A DNA stretch of 64,000 nt, from the NCBI GenBank assembly GCA_026125895.1, contig JAHCKG010000016.1, forward strand, positions 39,855 to 103,854, in the 5' to 3' direction. The notes under the pieces were generated by a model. That model ran no database searches. It had not been told where the DNA came from and saw nothing but the letters and a program-made list of their open reading frames with translations. This document shows, one piece after another, positions 8,961-18,916 of the stretch (position 1 is the first letter of the stretch; every line of letters begins with the position of its first letter). The stretch comes from Pseudolabrys sp. (GTDB taxonomy: Bacteria; Pseudomonadota; Alphaproteobacteria; Rhizobiales; Xanthobacteraceae). Made by a program: the position numbers and the translations under genes.

Positions 8961-8990
8961 AAAAGGCGCCGGCAACGGCGCCTTTTTTGT
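8961..8990 (+). terminator. Intrinsic terminator of sdhCDAB
   Basis: AAAAGGCGCC (8961-8970) pairs perfectly with GGCGCCTTTT (8977-8986) around a 6-base loop, ending in a run of six Ts. It is the textbook form and lies directly after sdhB. Confidence 0.93.
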
Positions 8991-9042
8991 TCCGCCGGAA
9001 CGTTGTCCATGCTGCGCCGTTGGCACGGCAAAGGAGAATGTC

Positions 9043-9531
9043 ATGGCCGACAACAATGCGGACCGCGTCTGGGACCTGATGGAGAAGATTTCCATCTGCA
9101 TGCTCACGACCTGGGACGGCAACAACCTGCACAGCCGCCCGATGGACGCGCGCCTTCGCCCCAAGGAAAACACCATTTATTTCCTTACCGATGCGCGCCA
9201 CCACAAGGACGAGGAGATCGCGCGCTACCCGAAGCTGGTCCTCGCCTTCGCCGACACCGGCGGTCAGAAGTACGCGTCGGTGTCCGGCGAAGCCGTCGTC
9301 TCGAACGACCGCGCCAAGATCGAGGAATTGTGGGAGCCGACGGCCAAGGCCTGGTGGGATACGCCGGAGAACCCGAACATCCGCGTGCTCAAGGTAACGC
9401 CGACCGAAGCCGAGTTCTGGGACGGCTCCGGCACCGTCGTCAGCATGGTCAAGATGATGATGGCCGCGGCGACCGGCACGCGGCCGGACATGGGTGACAA
9501 CAAGAAGGTGGCGATGAGCGGCAGCCGCTGA
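9043..9531 (+). CDS. Pyridoxamine-phosphate-oxidase-fold general stress protein
   Basis: A 162-residue protein of the split-barrel flavin-binding fold. ADRVWDLMEKISICMLTTWDGNNLHSRPM opens the barrel and YFLTDARHHKDEEI is the second conserved strand pair. Members of this subgroup are called general stress protein 26-like; they bind FMN or FAD and their substrate is generally unknown, so an assignment to vitamin B6 synthesis would be wrong. The ATG at 9043 has AAGGAGA about 6 bases upstream. The gene stands alone after the sdh terminator. Confidence 0.85.
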   Translation: MADNNADRVWDLMEKISICMLTTWDGNNLHSRPMDARLRPKENTIYFLTDARHHKDEEIARYPKLVLAFADTGGQKYASVSGEAVVSNDRAKIEELWEPTAKAWWDTPENPNIRVLKVTPTEAEFWDGSGTVVSMVKMMMAAATGTRPDMGDNKKVAMSGSR

Positions 9532-9617
9532 ACCCTCATTACAACCCGACCACAACTTATGCTTGATTTCCGGATTTCGGCGACGCTACCCTCGGCCATG
9601 AAGGCGGGGGTGGCGTT

Positions 9618-10739
9618 GTGCGTTGGGTCCGGCCGTTCAGCGTGGCGATGGCGGTGCTGTGCGCCGCCTGCGCCATGCCGGAGAGCCGGTTGCCCGATCT
9701 GCCGCGAGATGCCGTAGCCGCCGAGCAGCGCGCCCAGCAGATCGCGCAGCTGCGCCAATATTACGCCGAGCTGCGCCGCGTCGATGCCGTCGCATTCCGA
9801 CTGCGCACTGCCAATGTCGCCGACTGCAAGGACTGGGTGTCGGCGCAGATCGGCCTCTACGCGGTAACGCCGCGCAGCCTGCCGCGGCGCTACCAGTCCT
9901 ACACCGCCGAGGCGCTCGGCATCGGCTGGACGCGGCCGACCGCGATTTCCGTCGCCGGGGATTCGCCTGCGGCCAAGGCCGGCATCCGCACCGGCGACGA
10001 GATCACCGCGCTCAACGGCGAGCTCATTCCGGTCTGGGGCACCGCGGGCTGGATGCGCCGCTGGCTCAAGGCCAACGGCACCAAGCCCGTCGCCGTCAAT
10101 GTCCGCCGCGACGGTGACGATCGCGTCATCACGGTGACCCCGGTGATGGCCTGCGCCATTCCGATCACCTACGTCGTCGAGGCGGAGGCCAATGCCTCGG
10201 CCAGCGATACCAAGATCACGATCAACTCAGGCATGGCTGCGCTGGCCTACACCGACGCCCAGCTCGCGCTGATCATCGGTCACGAGATGGCGCACGCCAA
10301 TCTCGGTCATCTCGGCAAGCAACGCTGGAACCAGCTTGTCGGCACCGCCGGCGGCGCGCTGATCGACGTCGGCATTCTCGCCGGCGGCGTCTCGACCAGC
10401 GGCGCTTTCGCCCGGCAGTTCGGCAAGTTTGGCGCGCGCGCCTACAGCGTCAATTTCGAACGCGAGGCCGATTACGTCGGCGCCTATTACGCCGCGCGCG
10501 CCGGCTACGACCTCGCCGGCGCCGAAGAGGTGTGGCGGCGGATGGGCATGGCGTCGCCGGCCAATATCCTGCCGAACTACAGCCACCCCGTCACCGCGGC
10601 GCGCTTCGTGCAGCTCCAGAAGGTAACCGCCGAAATCGCGGAGAAGAAACGGCGGCACCAGCCGCTGGTGCCGGAGCTGAAATACGTCACGGTCGAGCAC
10701 GACCCGGCGCCGGAGGAAGCGACGTCGATGAAATTCTGA
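9618..10739 (+). CDS. M48-family metalloprotease lipoprotein with an N-terminal PDZ-like domain
   Basis: A 373-residue exported zinc protease. It begins with a signal sequence ending in a lipobox-like stretch (VLCAAC, Cys about 18). Residues about 100-180 form a PDZ-like domain (VAGDSPAAKAGIRTGDEITALNG). The zinc site HEMAH is near 222-226, and the third ligand lies in EREADY near 281-286. Between them a glycine-rich hydrophobic stretch (about 237-260) could contact the membrane. In this arrangement the PDZ domain precedes the catalytic domain. A likely role is envelope protein quality control, similar to BepA/LoiP, but no partner is visible. The start is a GTG at 9618, and the gene is convergent with the lipoprotein gene at 10749. 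Confidence 0.85.
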   Translation: MRWVRPFSVAMAVLCAACAMPESRLPDLPRDAVAAEQRAQQIAQLRQYYAELRRVDAVAFRLRTANVADCKDWVSAQIGLYAVTPRSLPRRYQSYTAEALGIGWTRPTAISVAGDSPAAKAGIRTGDEITALNGELIPVWGTAGWMRRWLKANGTKPVAVNVRRDGDDRVITVTPVMACAIPITYVVEAEANASASDTKITINSGMAALAYTDAQLALIIGHEMAHANLGHLGKQRWNQLVGTAGGALIDVGILAGGVSTSGAFARQFGKFGARAYSVNFEREADYVGAYYAARAGYDLAGAEEVWRRMGMASPANILPNYSHPVTAARFVQLQKVTAEIAEKKRRHQPLVPELKYVTVEHDPAPEEATSMKF

Positions 10740-10748
10740 AAGGGGCGG

Positions 10749-11177
10749 TTACTTGCAGCCTTTTTCGCTGAAGCAAATCTTCGTCAATTCCGGCCAAGGC
10801 TTGTAGGCGACCTTGCCGCACTGTTCCGGCGTCGCGGCGATGAGCTGATTGAGATGGCCCGCATAGAAATAGCCAATGCGGTCCTTGATGCCGGTGTATT
10901 CACGATTGATGTTACGCGAATTGCTGCGCACGCACACCGCGTAACGCTGCTCGCGGCTGGCCTGGGTCAGGAACGGCTCGCTGATGAAGGCATCGCGGAT
11001 GTTGGTCGGATCCTCGAGCTCCTTCTGCAGCGTGTACATGATCTCGGTCTTGTAGTCCTTGGGCAATATATTGGCGTCCGGTTCGGCATTCTTGGAGCTG
11101 GATGAGCAGGCCGCAAGCCCCAGCGCCAACAGGCCGGCTGCAAAGCCGGCGAGTATGCGTGAATGTCCCGAACCCAT
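10749..11177 (-). CDS. Small conserved-looking lipoprotein, function unknown
   Basis: A 142-residue protein with a clear lipoprotein signal: a hydrophobic stretch and LGLAACSSSS, with the lipidated cysteine at about residue 24. The mature part is hydrophilic, with three later cysteines (VCVRSNSR, EQCGKV, ICFSEKGC) that could form disulfides in the periplasm. I do not recognise a named family. It lies 71 bases upstream of argG on the same strand, convergent with the M48 protease gene, so co-regulation with either is uncertain. Confidence 0.75.
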   Translation of the reverse strand: MGSGHSRILAGFAAGLLALGLAACSSSSKNAEPDANILPKDYKTEIMYTLQKELEDPTNIRDAFISEPFLTQASREQRYAVCVRSNSRNINREYTGIKDRIGYFYAGHLNQLIAATPEQCGKVAYKPWPELTKICFSEKGCK

Positions 11178-11248
11178 CCTGATCTCCCGTTGTCACGACC
11201 GGCCGGCTTGCTCGAGATCGCGTAGAGCAGCCGGCTGCCTCGGCTGAC

Positions 11249-12493
<1,245 letters not shown>

Positions 12494-12597
12494 TTGTGCT
12501 CTTTCGTTCGATACCGGCGGGGCCGGCCGCAGGGCCCGTTTGAAGCCAAGCTGACGCCCGGGGTCAAGGGGCAGGGCAACACGCGCCGCCCGCCTTC

Positions 12598-12624
12598 TTA
12601 CCCTCCCCCTCCAGGGGAGGGTAA
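12598..12624. repeat. Perfect hairpin repeat between two minus-strand genes
   Basis: TTACCCTCCCC (12598-12608) pairs with GGGGAGGGTAA (12614-12624) around 5 bases. There is no T-run on either side, so a terminator is not evident. The same CCCTCCCC/GGGGAGGG core recurs at 52121-52245. Confidence 0.75.
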
Positions 12625-12632
12625 AGAGAGCC

Positions 12633-12953
12633 CTACTTGCTGACGTCCTGATAGACGTCCATCTCGGCGGCGCCGGCCAGCAGGGTCTTCCAGCCCTGCA
12701 GGAAGGTGCGCACCATCGGGTCGCTGGAGATCTTCTGCCGGTTGATCTCGAGCGCGGCGTTGGCCTCGTATTCGACCTCGATGACGAACTGGGCCGGATC
12801 GTCGACATTTTGCAGGAAGCGGACCTGGGTGCCGCCGAGCGCGCGATAGAACGGCGCTGTACTCTGCACCAGCGCCAGCACCTGGGCCGGCTCGCCGAGC
12901 GCGCGGATCTTCATTTGCAGGACGCGGTGCAGGGTCTGCGGTTCGTCAGCCAT
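12633..12953 (-). CDS. Small hypothetical protein (possible dimeric alpha/beta-barrel fold)
   Basis: A 106-residue soluble protein, [21 protein letters not shown] at its start, without signal peptide or membrane segment. The pattern of alternating strands with a central [16 protein letters not shown] helix and a C-terminal [11 protein letters not shown] strand suggests an antibiotic-biosynthesis-monooxygenase-like ferredoxin fold, but no catalytic residues can be assigned. It ends 140 bases before argG on the same strand, separated from it by a hairpin repeat. I do not recognise it with certainty. Confidence 0.7.
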   Translation of the reverse strand: MADEPQTLHRVLQMKIRALGEPAQVLALVQSTAPFYRALGGTQVRFLQNVDDPAQFVIEVEYEANAALEINRQKISSDPMVRTFLQGWKTLLAGAAEMDVYQDVSK

Positions 12954-13036
12954 GATGGGTCTCCTGCACCACGCGTATCGTCACGATCGGTCACTTTAGT
13001 CCAATCGCGCAGCAACGCCAGAGCAGGAAAGGCCGG

Positions 13037-13870
13037 CTACCACCAGCCGAAACGGCGCTTGACCTTCGGGTCGCCCGGCTGATCGCCGTCGGGCCCGGCG
13101 ATCTCGGAGGCGACGCGCCAGCCGAACCATCCGGCCATGCGCCGGAAGCGCGCCGAGAAGCGCTCGAGCCGCCGCTCGGATGCCTCTTCGCTCAATCGCG
13201 TCGACGGCCAGCGATAGATCAGGGCGTAGACCAGCCAGATCACCAGAAACGTAAAGACGCCGGCGAAGATCACGTCGCTTGCGGCGTGTCCGCCGGCCAT
13301 CACCCGCACTACCGCCATGCCGGTGCCGAGCGCCAGCGCGCCCGTAACGGCGACGGCGCGCCACGGCGGCGGCAGCAACACCGCCGGCGCGATGGTCCAG
13401 AACGCGCCGGAGACGTCGCCGGAGACGAAGGCGCAGTTGTTCGGGCAATCGCCGCGCGGATCCCACCAGGCGCGGAAGTGCTCGTTGCCGCCGAACTGCA
13501 CGACATCGATCGGCCGTGGCCGGTGCCAGTAATCCTTGAGCGCGACGTTGACCAGCAGACCGGGGCCGAGCGCCATGGTCGCGGTCAGAAAAAGCACGGC
13601 GCGGCCGGACAGGAGCGAGCGGCGGCGCGGAAACACCAGTTTGTAGAGCAGCGCCAGCAGCACCGGGATGATGATCAGCGTGCCGACCCACAGGCCGGCA
13701 TCTCGCGCAATCATCAGCGGCGGATAAATGCGCCAGCCGAAATGATTGCTGCCGATCATGTAATCGTAGAACGGCCGTGAGATGGTCAGGTCGAGCTCGG
13801 GAAAGATGCCGAACACCAGCCCGGTGACGAGGCCGATGCCGAGCGCGATATAAAGTCCGGTGCGGCCCAT
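13037..13870 (-). CDS. PAP2-family membrane phosphatase
   Basis: An inner-membrane phosphatase of the phosphatidic acid phosphatase type 2 superfamily with about six hydrophobic segments. The three catalytic blocks appear in order: KDYWHRPRP, the variant SGD block CAFVSGDVSG, and GGHAASDVIFAG with its catalytic histidine. Possible substrates are lipid A, undecaprenyl pyrophosphate or phosphatidylglycerol phosphate; the sequence does not decide. I choose the ATG at 13870 (MGRTGLYIALG), 277 codons in all, because the frame upstream to 13954 would overlap the divergent gene and adds a hydrophilic 28-residue stretch. The C-terminal 70 residues are charged and cytoplasmic. Confidence 0.85.
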   Translation of the reverse strand: MGRTGLYIALGIGLVTGLVFGIFPELDLTISRPFYDYMIGSNHFGWRIYPPLMIARDAGLWVGTLIIIPVLLALLYKLVFPRRRSLLSGRAVLFLTATMALGPGLLVNVALKDYWHRPRPIDVVQFGGNEHFRAWWDPRGDCPNNCAFVSGDVSGAFWTIAPAVLLPPPWRAVAVTGALALGTGMAVVRVMAGGHAASDVIFAGVFTFLVIWLVYALIYRWPSTRLSEEASERRLERFSARFRRMAGWFGWRVASEIAGPDGDQPGDPKVKRRFGWW

Positions 13871-13952
13871 GAAGTGTCCAAGCTCCGGGGCTCGTCTAGC
13901 CGAGGGCACCGGAAATGGAAAGTCGCCTTCCATTGCCCTATAATGGGCCATC

Positions 13953-14558
13953 ATGACGCAGCAGCCCTCGCTCGACTTCTGGTTCGAATTCGCCTCGACC
14001 TATTCCTACCCCGCCGCCGTCCGCATCGGCGCGCTGGCCGCGCAGCGCGGCGTGACGTTGCGCTGGCGACCGTTCCTGCTCGGCCCGGTGTTCAAGCAGA
14101 ACGGCTGGACCAGCTCGCCATTCAACATGTACCCGGTCAAGGGCCGTTACATGTGGCGCGACGTGGCGCGCATCTGCAACGCCATGGGCCTGCCCTTCGC
14201 CGAGCCGCCGGCCTTTCCGCAGAACACCATCCTGGCCGCGCGGGTCGCGCTCATCGCCTTCAATGAGGGCTGGGGTGAGGACTACACCAAAGCGGTGTAT
14301 CGCGCGCAATTCGGCGAGCAGAAGAATATCGGCGAGCCCGAGGTGGTGGCGGCGATCGTGCGCGCGCTCGGCAAGGATGCGGACGATGTCATGAGCCGCG
14401 CGCAATCCGACGCCAACAAGCTGCGCCTGCGTGAGCAGACCGAGGAAGCGATCCGGCTCGGCATCTTCGGCGCGCCGAGCTTCGTCACCGCCGATGGCGA
14501 ATTGTTCTGGGGCAACGACCGATTGGAAAGCGCGCTGGACTGGGCGCTAAGGCGTTAA
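13953..14558 (+). CDS. DsbA-fold isomerase, 2-hydroxychromene-2-carboxylate isomerase type
   Basis: A 201-residue protein of the kappa-class glutathione transferase/DsbA fold. DFWFEFASTYSYPAAVRI at the start and IFGAPSFVTADGELFWGNDRLE at the end are characteristic of 2-hydroxychromene-2-carboxylate isomerases. The serine of STYSYP takes the place of the DsbA CxxC site. The classical reaction isomerises an aromatic degradation intermediate with glutathione. No other aromatic degradation gene is close, so the real substrate may differ. It is divergent from the PAP2 gene. Confidence 0.85.
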   Translation: MTQQPSLDFWFEFASTYSYPAAVRIGALAAQRGVTLRWRPFLLGPVFKQNGWTSSPFNMYPVKGRYMWRDVARICNAMGLPFAEPPAFPQNTILAARVALIAFNEGWGEDYTKAVYRAQFGEQKNIGEPEVVAAIVRALGKDADDVMSRAQSDANKLRLREQTEEAIRLGIFGAPSFVTADGELFWGNDRLESALDWALRR

Positions 14559-14576
14559 TCAAGTGAAAGCCTCAAT

Positions 14577-14688
14577 CCGTCATCCTGAGGTGGCCGCCGA
14601 AGGCGGCCCTCGAAGGACGACGGGCAATCAATCCGGGGCCGTCGATCCTTCGAGGCTCGCGCTCCGCGCTCGCACCTCAGGATGACGG
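14577..14688. repeat. Long palindromic repeat (family B, CCGTCATCCTGAGGTG ends)
   Basis: CCGTCATCCTGAGGTG at 14577-14592 is perfectly complementary to CACCTCAGGATGACGG at 14673-14688. Inside it is a second arm pair, CCTCGAAGGA and TCCTTCGAGG. It lies exactly between convergent genes, 18 bases after one stop and 1 base before the next. Similar CATCCTGAGG palindromes are common in Bradyrhizobium-type genomes. Confidence 0.85.
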
Positions 14689-14689
14689 A

Positions 14690-15139
14690 TCACGGCCCCC
14701 GCCACCGCCCGGCATTGCGGCCGGCGATCAGCCAGTACACCAGTCCGAACACCGCGCCGGCGGCGGCCGCAATCTCGAGATCGTGCGACACGATCGGCGG
14801 CGCATGATCGATCGATTCTTCGTAGGACGGCGGCGCGAAGCCCGCGCCGTAATAGCTGAGCAGCAGCATCGCCACGCCGCCCAGCATGTTGAGTGCCAGC
14901 GAGCGCACTTTAAAAGTTTCGGCGAGCGCAATGAGGATAATCATCGGCAGAATGCCGAGCGCGCCGGTGCCGGTGGCGCCGACGAAGGCCGTGCCCCAGA
15001 AGAACACGCGCTCCACCGGGTCGCCGGACATCGAGTGCCATTGCGGCCCGAGAATGCCGATCGCGATGGCGATGCCCGCCGCCAGGCTGGCGAGGATCAC
15101 GGCAAAGACGATGACGAAGATGCGGCCGATGAGACTCAT
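14690..15139 (-). CDS. Small integral membrane protein, function unknown
   Basis: A 149-residue protein with four predicted membrane helices (about residues 5-25, 45-68, 76-94 and 120-140) and no signature I recognise. The start ATG at 15139 overlaps the rlmN stop (ATGA), so the two are translationally coupled. The frame remains open upstream inside rlmN but without plausible protein. The stretch [19 protein letters not shown] between helices 3 and 4 is a conspicuous extramembrane loop. Confidence 0.75.
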   Translation of the reverse strand: MSLIGRIFVIVFAVILASLAAGIAIAIGILGPQWHSMSGDPVERVFFWGTAFVGATGTGALGILPMIILIALAETFKVRSLALNMLGGVAMLLLSYYGAGFAPPSYEESIDHAPPIVSHDLEIAAAAGAVFGLVYWLIAGRNAGRWRGP

Positions 15140-16371
15140 TCGTCGGTCATGGCCATGGCGCGCAGCGCCATGCGCTCGCGCGCGGAGAGTTTCTCGGTCG
15201 CGCTCTTGAGCTGACCGCAGGCGGCGAGGATGTCGCGGCCGCGCGGCGTACGCACAGGCGAGGCATAGCCGGCGTCGAACACGACCTGCGAGAATTTCTC
15301 GATCTGTTCCCAGTCCGAGCATTCGTATTTGGTGCCCGGCCACGGATTGAACGGAATGAGATTGATCTTGGCCGGGATGCCCTTGAGCAGCTTGATCAGC
15401 GCCTTGGCGTCCTCGATCGAATCGTTGACGCCCTTAAGCATCACGTATTCGAAGGTGATGCGCTTGGCGTTCGACGCGCCGGGATAGTTGCGGCACGCCT
15501 CCATCAGTTCGGCGATCTTGTATTTGCGATTGAGCGGCACGAGCACGTCGCGCAGATCGTCGCGCACCGCATGCAGCGAGATCGCCAGCATGCAGCCGAT
15601 CTCGGCGCCGGCGCGCACGATGTTCGGCACGACGCCGGACGTCGAGAGCGTGATGCGGCGCTTGGAGATGCCGATGCCATCGCCATCCGACATGATCAGC
15701 AGCGCGTCGCGCACGGCGTCGAAATTATAGAGCGGCTCGCCCATACCCATCATGACGATGTTGGTGATGCAGCGGTCACCCGACGGGATGACGCCGTCGG
15801 TCGGCCGCGTGCCGCCCGGCCAGTCGCCGAGCCGGTCGCGCGCCGCCAGCACCTGGCCGACGATCTCGCCGGCGGTGAGGTTGCGCACCAGGCGCTGCGT
15901 GCCGGTGTGGCAGAAGGCGCAGGTGAGCGTGCAGCCGACCTGGCTGGAGACGCACAAGGTGCCGCGCTCGGTGTCGGGGATATAGACGCACTCGACGTCG
16001 TGCGGCAGCTTGGAATCCTTGTCGCCCGGCAACCGCAGCAGCCATTTGCGCGTGCCGTCGACCGAGACCTGCTCGGCGACGACTTCGGGACGATCGACGG
16101 TGTAGCGCGTCGCGAGCAGCGCGCGCAGTTCCTTCGAGATCGTCGTCATGGTCTCGAACGAGGTCGCGCCGCGGAAATAGGTCCAGTGCCAGAGCTGCTG
16201 CACCCGCATCTTGCGCTGCGCGGCGGGGATGCCGAGTTCGCCGAGCACATCCGACAGCTCCGGCCGCGACAGGCCGACGAGCGACGGCTTGTCGGGCGCG
16301 ACATAGGCCTCGAGCGCCGTCTTTTCGACGAAGCCCGGGATGGCGCTGTTCTGGTCGGCGGCGAAGGTCAT
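15136..16371 (-). CDS. rlmN: Dual-specificity 23S rRNA/tRNA adenine-C2 methyltransferase
   Basis: A 411-residue radical SAM enzyme that methylates C2 of A2503 in 23S rRNA and A37 of some tRNAs. The radical SAM cluster motif CTLTCAFC is at about residues 146-153. The C-terminal cysteine used as methyl carrier lies in [24 protein letters not shown] near residue 55 is a family block. The ATG at 16371 (MTFAADQ) is chosen; 20 further codons are open upstream but run toward a terminator hairpin. It overlaps the downstream membrane protein gene by four bases. Confidence 0.95.
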   Translation of the reverse strand: MTFAADQNSAIPGFVEKTALEAYVAPDKPSLVGLSRPELSDVLGELGIPAAQRKMRVQQLWHWTYFRGATSFETMTTISKELRALLATRYTVDRPEVVAEQVSVDGTRKWLLRLPGDKDSKLPHDVECVYIPDTERGTLCVSSQVGCTLTCAFCHTGTQRLVRNLTAGEIVGQVLAARDRLGDWPGGTRPTDGVIPSGDRCITNIVMMGMGEPLYNFDAVRDALLIMSDGDGIGISKRRITLSTSGVVPNIVRAGAEIGCMLAISLHAVRDDLRDVLVPLNRKYKIAELMEACRNYPGASNAKRITFEYVMLKGVNDSIEDAKALIKLLKGIPAKINLIPFNPWPGTKYECSDWEQIEKFSQVVFDAGYASPVRTPRGRDILAACGQLKSATEKLSARERMALRAMAMTDE

Positions 16372-16395
16372 CGGAGCTAATCTACCACGGGCCTG

Positions 16396-16433
16396 AAAAA
16401 ACCTTGACCCTCTCCAACCGGAGAGGGTCAAGG
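16396..16433 (-). terminator. Intrinsic terminator of the IalB-family gene
   Basis: On the minus strand CCTTGACCCTCTCC and GGAGAGGGTCAAGG form a perfect 14-bp stem with a GGTT loop followed by six Ts. It separates the IalB gene from rlmN. Confidence 0.9.
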
Positions 16434-16463
16434 GGAACCCTGCCTATGTAGGCGGTCGCGGGC

Positions 16464-17021
16464 CTATTTACACTCCGCGGCGACCTTGTCGAGCGCGTCG
16501 GAAACGCCCTTGAGCGAGTAGGTATCCGTGGTCTTGGTGCCGCGGCCGGATTCGCTCTTGATCACCAGGTCGGAACCCTTGCGCATGGACTCGACCATCT
16601 GCGCTTCCTCATTGGCGTTTTTCACCCAGGCGCCGTCGTTCTGGGTGTACAGGACATATGTCTTGCCATCGACCGCCGCACTCGCGTCGAAATTCGGCTT
16701 CTGCGGATAGCCGACGATCACCGACACCTCGTTCTTCACTTTTTCGGCGGGGCGGGTCGAGACAAATGCATAGGACTGGTCACGGTTGCGGCCCGGCGGG
16801 TCGGTGGTCGCCGAGGTCGGCTTGGACAGCACGAAGCAGACCTTCTTGCCGCCGGGGGTCGCCGTATAGGCGCCCCAGTCGCCGAACTGGCCGAGCAGCA
16901 CGGCCTGGTCGGCCGGATTCTTAGACTGCGCGTGAGCCGGCTGAAGGGAAAAAGCGATCAGAACCGCCGCACCGGCGGTTACCAGAGCAATCGCGGGGCT
17001 TAGGCAATGTTTCATTCTCAT
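16464..17021 (-). CDS. Invasion-associated locus B (IalB) family periplasmic protein
   Basis: A 185-residue exported protein with a Sec signal peptide (MRMKHCLSPAIALV..., probable cleavage after PAHA, near residue 31). The mature domain shows the IalB pattern: FGDWGAYTATPGGKKVCFVLSKP, then SYAFVSTRPAEKVKNEVSVIVGYP, and two cysteines (KVCF and AECK) that may pair. The family is named after a Bartonella invasion gene but is general in Rhizobiales, where its role is not defined; pathogenicity should not be inferred. A strong terminator follows. Confidence 0.88.
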   Translation of the reverse strand: MRMKHCLSPAIALVTAGAAVLIAFSLQPAHAQSKNPADQAVLLGQFGDWGAYTATPGGKKVCFVLSKPTSATTDPPGRNRDQSYAFVSTRPAEKVKNEVSVIVGYPQKPNFDASAAVDGKTYVLYTQNDGAWVKNANEEAQMVESMRKGSDLVIKSESGRGTKTTDTYSLKGVSDALDKVAAECK

Positions 17022-17237
17022 CGGGACCTACCGGTTGAATGGAACGACGCGTGGCACGCCGCCTGAGTTTCAGGGAGACACCAGTCCACTAACGGACCAA
17101 TATCGGCATAGTGAAGGCACAATTCGGCTTTCCCGGCCACCTTAGCGGCGAAAAGTTAATGGCACCATGCCGCAGTTCATGGCCATGCCGCCCCGCCATG
17201 TTACAAGCCGCAAATCCCACGCCTCATCAGGACGTCC

Positions 17238-18212
17238 ATGAAAGCCCTGCTTTGCACGCATTACGGCCCGCCCGACGAGCTCGAACTGACCGAGATCGGC
17301 GACCCGGTGCCGGGACCCGGCGAGGTCGTCGTCCGAATCAAGGCGGCGGCGCTGAACTTCTTCGACACGCTGATCATCCAGGGCAAGTACCAGACGAAGC
17401 CGGCCTTCCCCTTCTCGCCATCGGCGGAATTCGCCGGCGTGGTCGCGAGCGTCGGCCCGGGCGTTAAGGACTTCAGAGCGGGCGATCGCGTGCTTGGTTT
17501 CACGGGCTACGGCGCGGCGCGGGAGATGATCGCGGTGCCGGAGAACGCGCTGACGCCGATCCCGGACGGCCTCGACTTCGACCGCGCCGCCGGCCTCTGC
17601 GTCACCTACGGCACGACGCTCTATGCGCTGAAGGACCGCGCGCATCTTAAAGAGGGCGAGGTGCTCGCCGTGCTCGGCGCTTCCGGCGGCGTCGGCGTCG
17701 CCGCCGTCGAGATCGGCAAGATCATGGGCGCGCGCGTCATCGCCTGCGCCTCGTCGCCGGAGAAGGTCGCGTTCTGCAAGGCGCGCGGCGCCGATGACGG
17801 CATCGATTACGCCGCGGAAGACCTGAAGGACGCGCTGCGCCGCGCCACCGACGGCAAGGGCGCCGATGTCATCTACGACCCGGTCGGCGGCGCCTACGCC
17901 GAAGCCGCGCTGCGCGCGATCGCCTGGGAAGGCCGCTTCCTCGTCGTCGGCTTCGCAGCCGGCGAGATTCCGAAAGTGCCGTTCAATCTGTTTCTGCTCA
18001 AGAGCGCCAATGTGCTCGGCGTGTTCTGGGGCGCGTGGACCGAGCGCGATCCGGACGGCCACCGCGCCAATATCGCGCAGCTTCTGCGCTGGGCGGCGGA
18101 AGGCAAGTTGTCGTCACACGTGCACGCGACCTATCCGCTGAGCGAAGCCGCCACGGCGCTCAAGGCGCTCGCCGAGCGCAAGGTGATGGGGAAGGTGATA
18201 CTGCGGCCGTAG
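17238..18212 (+). CDS. NADPH:quinone oxidoreductase, zinc-independent MDR family
   Basis: A 324-residue medium-chain reductase of the quinone oxidoreductase type. The N-terminal substrate domain (MKALLCTHYGPPDELELTEIGDP) lacks the zinc-ligand cysteines of alcohol dehydrogenases. VLGASGGVGVAAVEIGKIMGA (from about residue 145) is the NADP-binding Rossmann motif. It probably reduces quinones or enones for detoxification. It stands alone between an IalB gene and a repeat; the 216 bases before it hold no feature I can support. Confidence 0.88.
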   Translation: MKALLCTHYGPPDELELTEIGDPVPGPGEVVVRIKAAALNFFDTLIIQGKYQTKPAFPFSPSAEFAGVVASVGPGVKDFRAGDRVLGFTGYGAAREMIAVPENALTPIPDGLDFDRAAGLCVTYGTTLYALKDRAHLKEGEVLAVLGASGGVGVAAVEIGKIMGARVIACASSPEKVAFCKARGADDGIDYAAEDLKDALRRATDGKGADVIYDPVGGAYAEAALRAIAWEGRFLVVGFAAGEIPKVPFNLFLLKSANVLGVFWGAWTERDPDGHRANIAQLLRWAAEGKLSSHVHATYPLSEAATALKALAERKVMGKVILRP

Positions 18213-18235
18213 CCTCGGCAGCCAAACAAACGCCG

Positions 18236-18336
18236 GTCATCCCCGCGAAGGCGGGGATCCATAATCACCGACATCGCAATTCGGAGGGGCCGGTGGCTAT
18301 GGGTCCCGGGTCTCGCTAACGCTCGCCCGGGACGAC
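18236..18336. repeat. Palindromic intergenic repeat (mixed family A/C)
   Basis: The left half has CCCCGCGAAGGCGGGG. The right half carries TCCCGGGTCTCGC...CGCCCGGGACGACGG. Almost the same right half occurs at 18840-18912, and the left half recurs at 31111-31286. It fills the space between convergent genes. Confidence 0.8.
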
Positions 18337-18344
18337 GGCGAGAA

Positions 18345-18704
18345 TCACGCTGCCTTCAACTGCTCCAGCTTCTCCCGCGCCGCCTCGCGATGTTCGGGCC
18401 GCATGTGGCTCGACACCAGCTTGAGCGCGGTCATCAGCACCGCGGCGTCGTCGGTAAAGCCGAGCACCGGCAGCATGTCCGGCACGACATCGAAGGGCAG
18501 CACGAAATAGGCAATCGCCGCGACCAGCGTGCCCTTCACCTGCACCGGCGTGGCGCGGTCGAAGGCGCAGTAATAGGCCGCCAGCAAATCCTCGGCGAAC
18601 GGGACCTGCGCGAGCGCCGCGCCGAGCTTGCGCCAAAACTGACGCTGCAACGACGGATCGTCGCCGGCCGGTGAAGTTCCGAACATGGTGCGGGCAGTAC
18701 GCAT
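18345..18704 (-). CDS. YkvA/DUF1232 family membrane-associated protein
   Basis: A 119-residue protein containing the DUF1232 core, AIAYFVLPFDVVPDMLPVLGFTDDAAVL (about residues 63-90), one or two short hydrophobic helices broken by prolines. The function of the family is unknown. I choose the ATG at 18704 (MRTARTMFG); 18 further codons are open upstream but enter the adjacent repeat. The C-terminus (SSHMRPEHREAAREKLEQL) is a charged helix. Confidence 0.85.
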   Translation of the reverse strand: MRTARTMFGTSPAGDDPSLQRQFWRKLGAALAQVPFAEDLLAAYYCAFDRATPVQVKGTLVAAIAYFVLPFDVVPDMLPVLGFTDDAAVLMTALKLVSSHMRPEHREAAREKLEQLKAA

Positions 18705-18742
18705 GTTTGTTATTTGGGGGCCGAAAGAGCCGAGTTCAAGGA

Positions 18743-18912
18743 CGTCGTCCCCGCGCATAGCCGTCCGAAGGACGGCGTTCTTTCAGAACGCCTATGGGCG
18801 GGGACCCATACGCCGTGACTTCTCGATGGCACGGTGGGTATGGGTCCCGGGTCTCGCGGAGCCTGTCATCGGGCCGCGCTTCGCGCGGACCCGTTGGCTC
18901 GCCCGGGACGAC
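18743..18912. repeat. Long composite palindromic repeat (family C)
   Basis: The unit contains GTCCCCGCGCATAGCCGTCC, GAAGGACGGCGTTCTTTCAGA, ACGCCTATGGGCGGGGAC and a second arm ending CGCCCGGGACGAC. The first 70 bases are nearly identical to 31130-31200. It separates two minus-strand genes. Confidence 0.85.
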
Positions 18913-18916
18913 AGAT

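Noticed and set aside
12598-12624. An intrinsic terminator before argG
   Set aside because: The stem is perfect but no T-run follows on either strand; it is better classed as a repeat.
16464-17021. A virulence (invasion) gene
   Set aside because: IalB-family proteins are widespread in free-living Rhizobiales; the name does not imply pathogenicity.
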